From the NCBI GenBank assembly GCA_037447655.1, contig JBBHKE010001162.1, positions 33,534-69,546 of the forward strand: a stretch of 36,013 bases of DNA. Direction: 5' to 3'. Origin of the DNA: Zygnema cylindricum (Eukaryota > Streptophyta > Zygnematophyceae > Zygnematales > Zygnemataceae). A model generated the notes under the pieces. It had not been told where the DNA came from and made no database searches. It saw only the letters and a list, made by a program, of their open reading frames with translations. A program made the translations under genes and the position numbers. Below, one piece after another: positions 32,306 through 36,013 of the stretch (the stretch's first letter is position 1; each line of letters begins with the position of its first letter).

Positions 32306-35156
32306 CTAGTTTCCTGAAATCTTTTTAGTTTCCTCTCCACTATCGGGCTTCGTACCACTATCGTACCGCCCTAAAAACTCCTTTAATTTCCCGAGTCTTT
32401 CCTTGTAACTCACACAAACTCCATGGATTGTGAGAAGATCCTCGACCTTCTCTGTCGGTTGACAAAAGCTCCCAAACTCAGAGGGAGGGAGGTAAGCGAC
32501 GTGAATATTTATCGATTTTCGAGAAAACTCATCGACCTCCGGTCTAATTTTTGCAAACACTTGCTGGTCATCCAAATCAGGCCACCTGGAGAGGGAGAGG
32601 GAGAGGGAGTGAGAGAGAGAGAGAGAGAGAGAGAAGAAAAACAAAAAAAAAGAAAAATCAATAAGCGCATCAGCAACATAAAGCTCTCCCTCTCTCTCCC
32701 CTCCTTCCCCCTCCCCCTCCCCCTCCCCCTCCCTCCCCCTCTCCCTCTCCCTCCCTCTCCCTCTCACATTTTGTGTCCCTCCATCCACCTCCTTAGGAAC
32801 TGCTTCGCCTGGCCGTTGTTCCTCATGAACCAGAAGCTGGTGTTGCCGGAGGCGGCCGCCTGGATGTCCGACCAACGGTCGCAGTGGATGCCCATGTCGT
32901 GGGTCGCGGAGAGTACTCGAGGTATGGGATCCTATAGAATGAGACAAGTCAAGATATGTCAACATATAGGACAAGTCAAGATGTGTCAAGATATGTGACC
33001 ATATGTCAACATATGAGGACATATGTGAACATATGTCGTTAGAGTTTGTAAGGAACTTAGTCAAGGTGAGCCGTTAGAGGTTGGAAAGGACTCGTGGGAT
33101 TGGATCCTACAGATTAAGACAAGTCAAGATATGCAAGGTGAGCCGTTAGAGGTTGGAAAGGACTCGTGGGATTGGATCCTACAGATTAAGACAAGTCAAG
33201 ATATGCCGTTAGAGTTTGTGTGAAGGACTTGTGGGATTGGATCCTTCGAAATAAGACAAGTCAAGATACGCCGTTAGAGTTTGGAAACGACTCGCGGGAT
33301 GGGATCCCATAGAATAAGACAAATCAAGATGTGTGAACATATGCCAACATATGTCGTTAGAGTTTGTAAGGAACTTGTGGGATTTCATCCTATGAGACAA
33401 GTCAAGATACGTCGTTAGAGTTTGGAAAGGAATAGACGAGTCAAGATATGTGAACATAAGTCAACATATGTCGTTAGAGTCTGGAAAGGACTCGTGGGAT
33501 TGGATCCTATGAAATAAGACAAGTCAACATATGTTTGTAGAGAACTCGCAGGATTGGATCCTGTAGAATAAGACATACAAGGTGCACAAAATAATCTCCT
33601 CTATATTGATTGCAACCTCGCAGAGGCATGAGGAAATCGTCTGGCATTCCAAAATATTGAACCGCAGATAATTCCTAAAACCTTAGGAAGTGAAGTGGAT
33701 AAATGAGCATCCACCTATATAACATGATCTACAACCTTCTTCTGAGTGTCAAAAACAACGAAAACCCGTCCCAGCAACAGATGGTGGCAAGCCACGAAGA
33801 AGTAAAACATCCTCTTCTTTATAGTTGGCTATATGGACTAACGTTGCAAAGCAATTGCGCACAAAAATCACTAAACTGCCTATTGCTATTAGAGTTAGTG
33901 CAAAATTAGTGTTAAAGCTGATTTAGTACAAGCTACTCTAATCAACTCAAATAGGAGGAAGGTAATGTGTACTGCTCTACACCGTGAATCGGTATTAGAG
34001 TCATTAACACATAAATCCGTCCCGACTTTTTCTGCCCCCTGAACACATAAAATCGTTTTTAATACTGCTTTTTACTTGACTATCATACTTTTTGCAGTTC
34101 ACAATCGAATCGTCATTTGGTAGGAGAGAGTATTGCTAACACTAAAACAGTCCTCATACTAATTATCTTTTAATGATAATAGCGATTCACGGTGTAAATA
34201 CTGAGAAGTGATTGAACCATGTCTTTCAAATGAACAATGAACATCAACTGTATTGTCACAGAGTTGCCTTTCAACGGCCAACTAAGGTTAAATTTCTGTG
34301 GCCCAAGACCAAGAAAAGTGCTTAAGTTTTGAATTGCTGCATAGTGCAAGTTTTGGCAAACCAACCAGTACACCGTGAATCGCTATAAGCGTTAAGAAAT
34401 ATATAACTTGGAATTAGTGCTTTGGTGTCTAGATACTAATCTAGGTCCATGTGACGTGGACGATTAACAACAATCCACGTTAAGGAAAAAAATATCCAAA
34501 TTACTAACGCTGTTTTAAGTTCAAGGGCCAAGAAAAAACCGGCACTGAATTATGGCTACTAACTCTAACAGCAATTCACGGTGTAGTTTAATCATCCACA
34601 CTAGAGACAGTACATAGTGAACAATATCCCTATTTAAAAACATTGCCAATCCTCAATGGAAGTTCTTCTTGCTTTGTCATTTCCTGACAAAGGTTTCAAC
34701 TGTACTTGGTTCTGCTGCTATATTATGGGTATTTGACCTTTCTATAATGTCTTTAGCACTATACCTCTGGGAAAATACATAACTATTTAAGAGACGAAAA
34801 AAACAACGCATCCCAGCTTTGGCGGCTTCTATTTCCTTCAATAACAATTGTGTAAAAGAGACTTATCTAGGAATTGTATAACGATGTCTAATAATGTCCA
34901 ACAGTTGTCTAACAATGTCTAAAAATGTTTAACAGTTGTCTAATAATGTCTAATAATGTCTAATAATGTCTCATGATGTATGAATATTGCCTTATTATGC
35001 CTAACGATGTATAATAATTGTCCAATTTTTGTTTTTAGCAGGGATACGAAGATAGTGAGTGCCCTTTACCTTTAACCACATCACGCTCGGGTGACTGTAG
35101 AACACCTTGAACTCAAGGTTAAGAATGGTTTCCAGAACAGCCAATCGCCGCCATAC
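32306..35156 (-). CDS. GT77-type nucleotide-diphospho-sugar transferase, C-terminal exons (5' end not resolved)
   Basis: Exons 35156-35070, 32931-32768 and 32585-32306 join in phase. The first reads VWRRLAVLETILNLEFKVFY then SHPSVMWLK, aligned to the family FNVLYSDxDVMWLR. The second reads DPIPRVLSATHDMGIHCDRW and then ASGNTSFWFMRNNGQAKQFL. The third reads WPDLDDQQVFAKI and then GSFCQPTEKVEDLLTIHG and a stop at 32306-32308. Known: Nucleotid_trans (PF03407) enzymes of GT77 are Golgi type II glycosyltransferases acting on cell-wall or extensin glycans; the FN/CD, N-G-F/W, DQ.VF and FC/H blocks are hallmarks. Odd: the DxD metal/sugar-nucleotide motif position reads HPS. The 35156 acceptor is weak (AAAAG); an earlier start near 35193 is possible. 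Signal anchor not seen in the window. Confidence 0.75.
32586..32767. repeat. GA/CT microsatellites filling the last GT77 intron
   Basis: A GAGAGG/GAGA run at 32589-32635 and a CCCTCC/CCCTCT run at 32688-32765 sit inside a 182-bp intron whose donor is AT|GTGAGAG and acceptor CTCCAG|GTGG. The polypyrimidine tract of the acceptor is itself part of the repeat. Confidence 0.8.
32925..33575. repeat. Minisatellite (about 60-100 bp units) that contains the GT77 3' splice acceptor
   Basis: Units carry GTGGGATTGGATCCTATAGA then ATAAGACAAGTCAAGATATG and GCCGTTAGAGTTTGGAAAGG. About eight copies with variable ATATGTCAACATATG inserts. The first copy, at 32925-32965, includes the genuine acceptor (minus strand ATTCTATAG|GATCC) of GT77 exon 32931-32768. 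Confidence 0.85.
33978..34196. mobile_element. MITE, 219 bp, TIR CACCGTGAATCGSTATTA
   Basis: Left TACACCGTGAATCGGTATTA, right ATAATAGCGATTCACGGTGTA, with TA at both ends. In a GT77 intron. Confidence 0.85.
34369..34585. mobile_element. MITE, 217 bp, TIR CACCGTGAATCGCTATAAGC
   Basis: Left TACACCGTGAATCGCTATAA, right TAACAGCAATTCACGGTGTA, with TA borders. Same size class and TIR as 33978-34196, 172 bp away in the same intron. Confidence 0.85.
34880..34990. repeat. ~11-bp TAATGTCTAA repeats
   Basis: Around ten units of TAATGTCTAA/CAATGTCTAA/CAGTTGTCTAA in the GT77 intron. Confidence 0.75.
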
Positions 35157-35721
35157 CTTTTCCCACAAAACACCAAATAAACGTCCCGGTCCCCTTTGTT
35201 TTTCTTTTTCAAAGCAAAGTAAAAACAACAATTGAACCGAGGCATAAAATGCAAAACAGGGGAACTGAGGTAACCAATGATGGTGAGAAAAACAAAATCT
35301 ACAATGGAAAATAAACCTTCGCTAAGCGAAAAACAAGCGATAAACAGTAAACGAATTTCTCTACTTTTTTGAGATGAAAAACCATATTTTGCTTAAAAAC
35401 ATCCACAATTCTCACCATAAACAGTGCAAAAACATTTTCAAAGCAAAAGATTTTCAAGATCTTTCGACTTGCGGGACAAAAATCTAAAAAACCCTAAAAA
35501 CCCTAAGGCCTTAAAGCACCCTATAGCCTAAAACACCCTAAAACCCTCAATCACAATAAAATCCTAAATTCCATAAAATCAGTAAAACAGAAAAAAAATA
35601 AAAAAATACTACTAAATCATGACATTGTTTAAAAAACATGCAGCTATACAATTTGCCCGAAAGAAAACAAAAAAAAGAAAAAAAAAGAAAAAAAAAACTG
35701 AATATGGGCAATACTTCTTAC

Positions 35722-35823
35722 CACCATTTTTTCCAAGTCTCTGAGGGCATAGATATCCTTCGGTTCCATGTTAGGAAATGCCTGGACACATGACGTCAGC
35801 AGCTTCAGTAAGCAATTCCGCAC
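35722..35823 (-). CDS. Possible exon of the same or a neighbouring minus-strand gene
   Basis: A frame reading VRNCLLKLLTSCVQAF, PNMEPKDIYALRDLEKMV ends at a good donor (GTG|GTAAGAAG) in phase 0, which agrees with the phase of the GT77 exon at 35156. It may extend upstream to about 35865. I do not recognise it as a GT77 segment; it may belong to an upstream part of that gene or to another gene. The acceptor is not convincing. Confidence 0.35.
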
Positions 35824-36013
35824 CTTTTTGAAACAGGGTTCATCAGGGTTTTTAAGGAGTTTCAAGGCCTTTTAAGGGTTGTTAGGGTTGTTAGAGTTTT
35901 TCAGGGTTTTTAAGGAGTATTTCGGGTTTTAACAGTTTAACAGGCAAATTGAGACTGCTGCCAATAGCGTATTACATGGAAAGTTGTCGGATTATGGAGA
36001 GAGAGAGAGAGAG

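Noticed and set aside
32423-32998. 191-codon plus-strand open frame
   Set aside because: Antisense to the GT77 exons and through GA/CT microsatellites; the minus strand carries the conserved protein.

Overview
This is a nuclear window from a streptophyte (a land plant or a charophyte alga). The evidence is: spliced genes with GT-AG introns of 0.1-3 kb; a plant-type NF-YA gene; a CDCA7-like zinc-finger/WHIM gene; a GT77-type glycosyltransferase; interstitial CCCTAAA telomere-type repeats; and many short inverted-repeat elements. A repeat-rich lineage such as Chara or an early-diverging land plant fits, but I cannot fix the species.

Layout. (1) Minus strand, 65-11182: a CDCA7-like gene rebuilt as 13 phase-consistent exons (about 764 residues, running off the left edge). 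It joins an N-terminal 4CXXC_R1 zinc finger to a DDT-like/WHIM module. Its introns hold MITEs, a 28-bp minisatellite and AT-rich repeats. (2) 11183-13533: a divergent intergenic region with E2F-like, CCAAT, G-box and TATA-like sites. (3) Plus strand, 13534-17326: an NF-YA (HAP2) gene of five coding exons, about 275 residues, with tandem repeats in three introns. (4) 17327-25738: mostly non-genic. It holds MITEs of two TIR families, 37-bp tandem repeats, a long C/CT-rich tract, a broken LINE-type reverse transcriptase and a perfect 20-bp hairpin. (5) Plus strand, 26149-29163 or further: two well-joined exons of a small basic protein resembling plant mitochondrial ribosomal protein mL59/mL64, split by a 2.8-kb intron that starts with a telomere-like array. 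(6) 29340-30440: a GC-rich, palindrome-rich block with a group II intron-like motif, probably organelle-derived or organelle-like DNA. (7) Minus strand, 32306-35156 (perhaps 35823): a GT77/Nucleotid_trans gene. Its last three exons are clear, and the usual DxD position reads HPS.

Across the window, several introns carry tandem arrays that have copied the adjacent splice site (NF-YA intron after 14525, GT77 intron after 32931), and one MITE ends 10 nt from a splice donor. CDCA7 proteins act with DDM1/HELLS remodelers in DNA methylation of repeats; NF-YA binds CCAAT boxes as part of the NF-Y trimer. Nothing in the window links the four genes into one pathway. The only shared feature is the divergent CDCA7/NF-YA promoter region. 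I did not find a clear new defence or mobile system; the most unusual items are the splice-site-containing repeats, the MITE superfamily, the organelle-like block and the GT77 active-site change.
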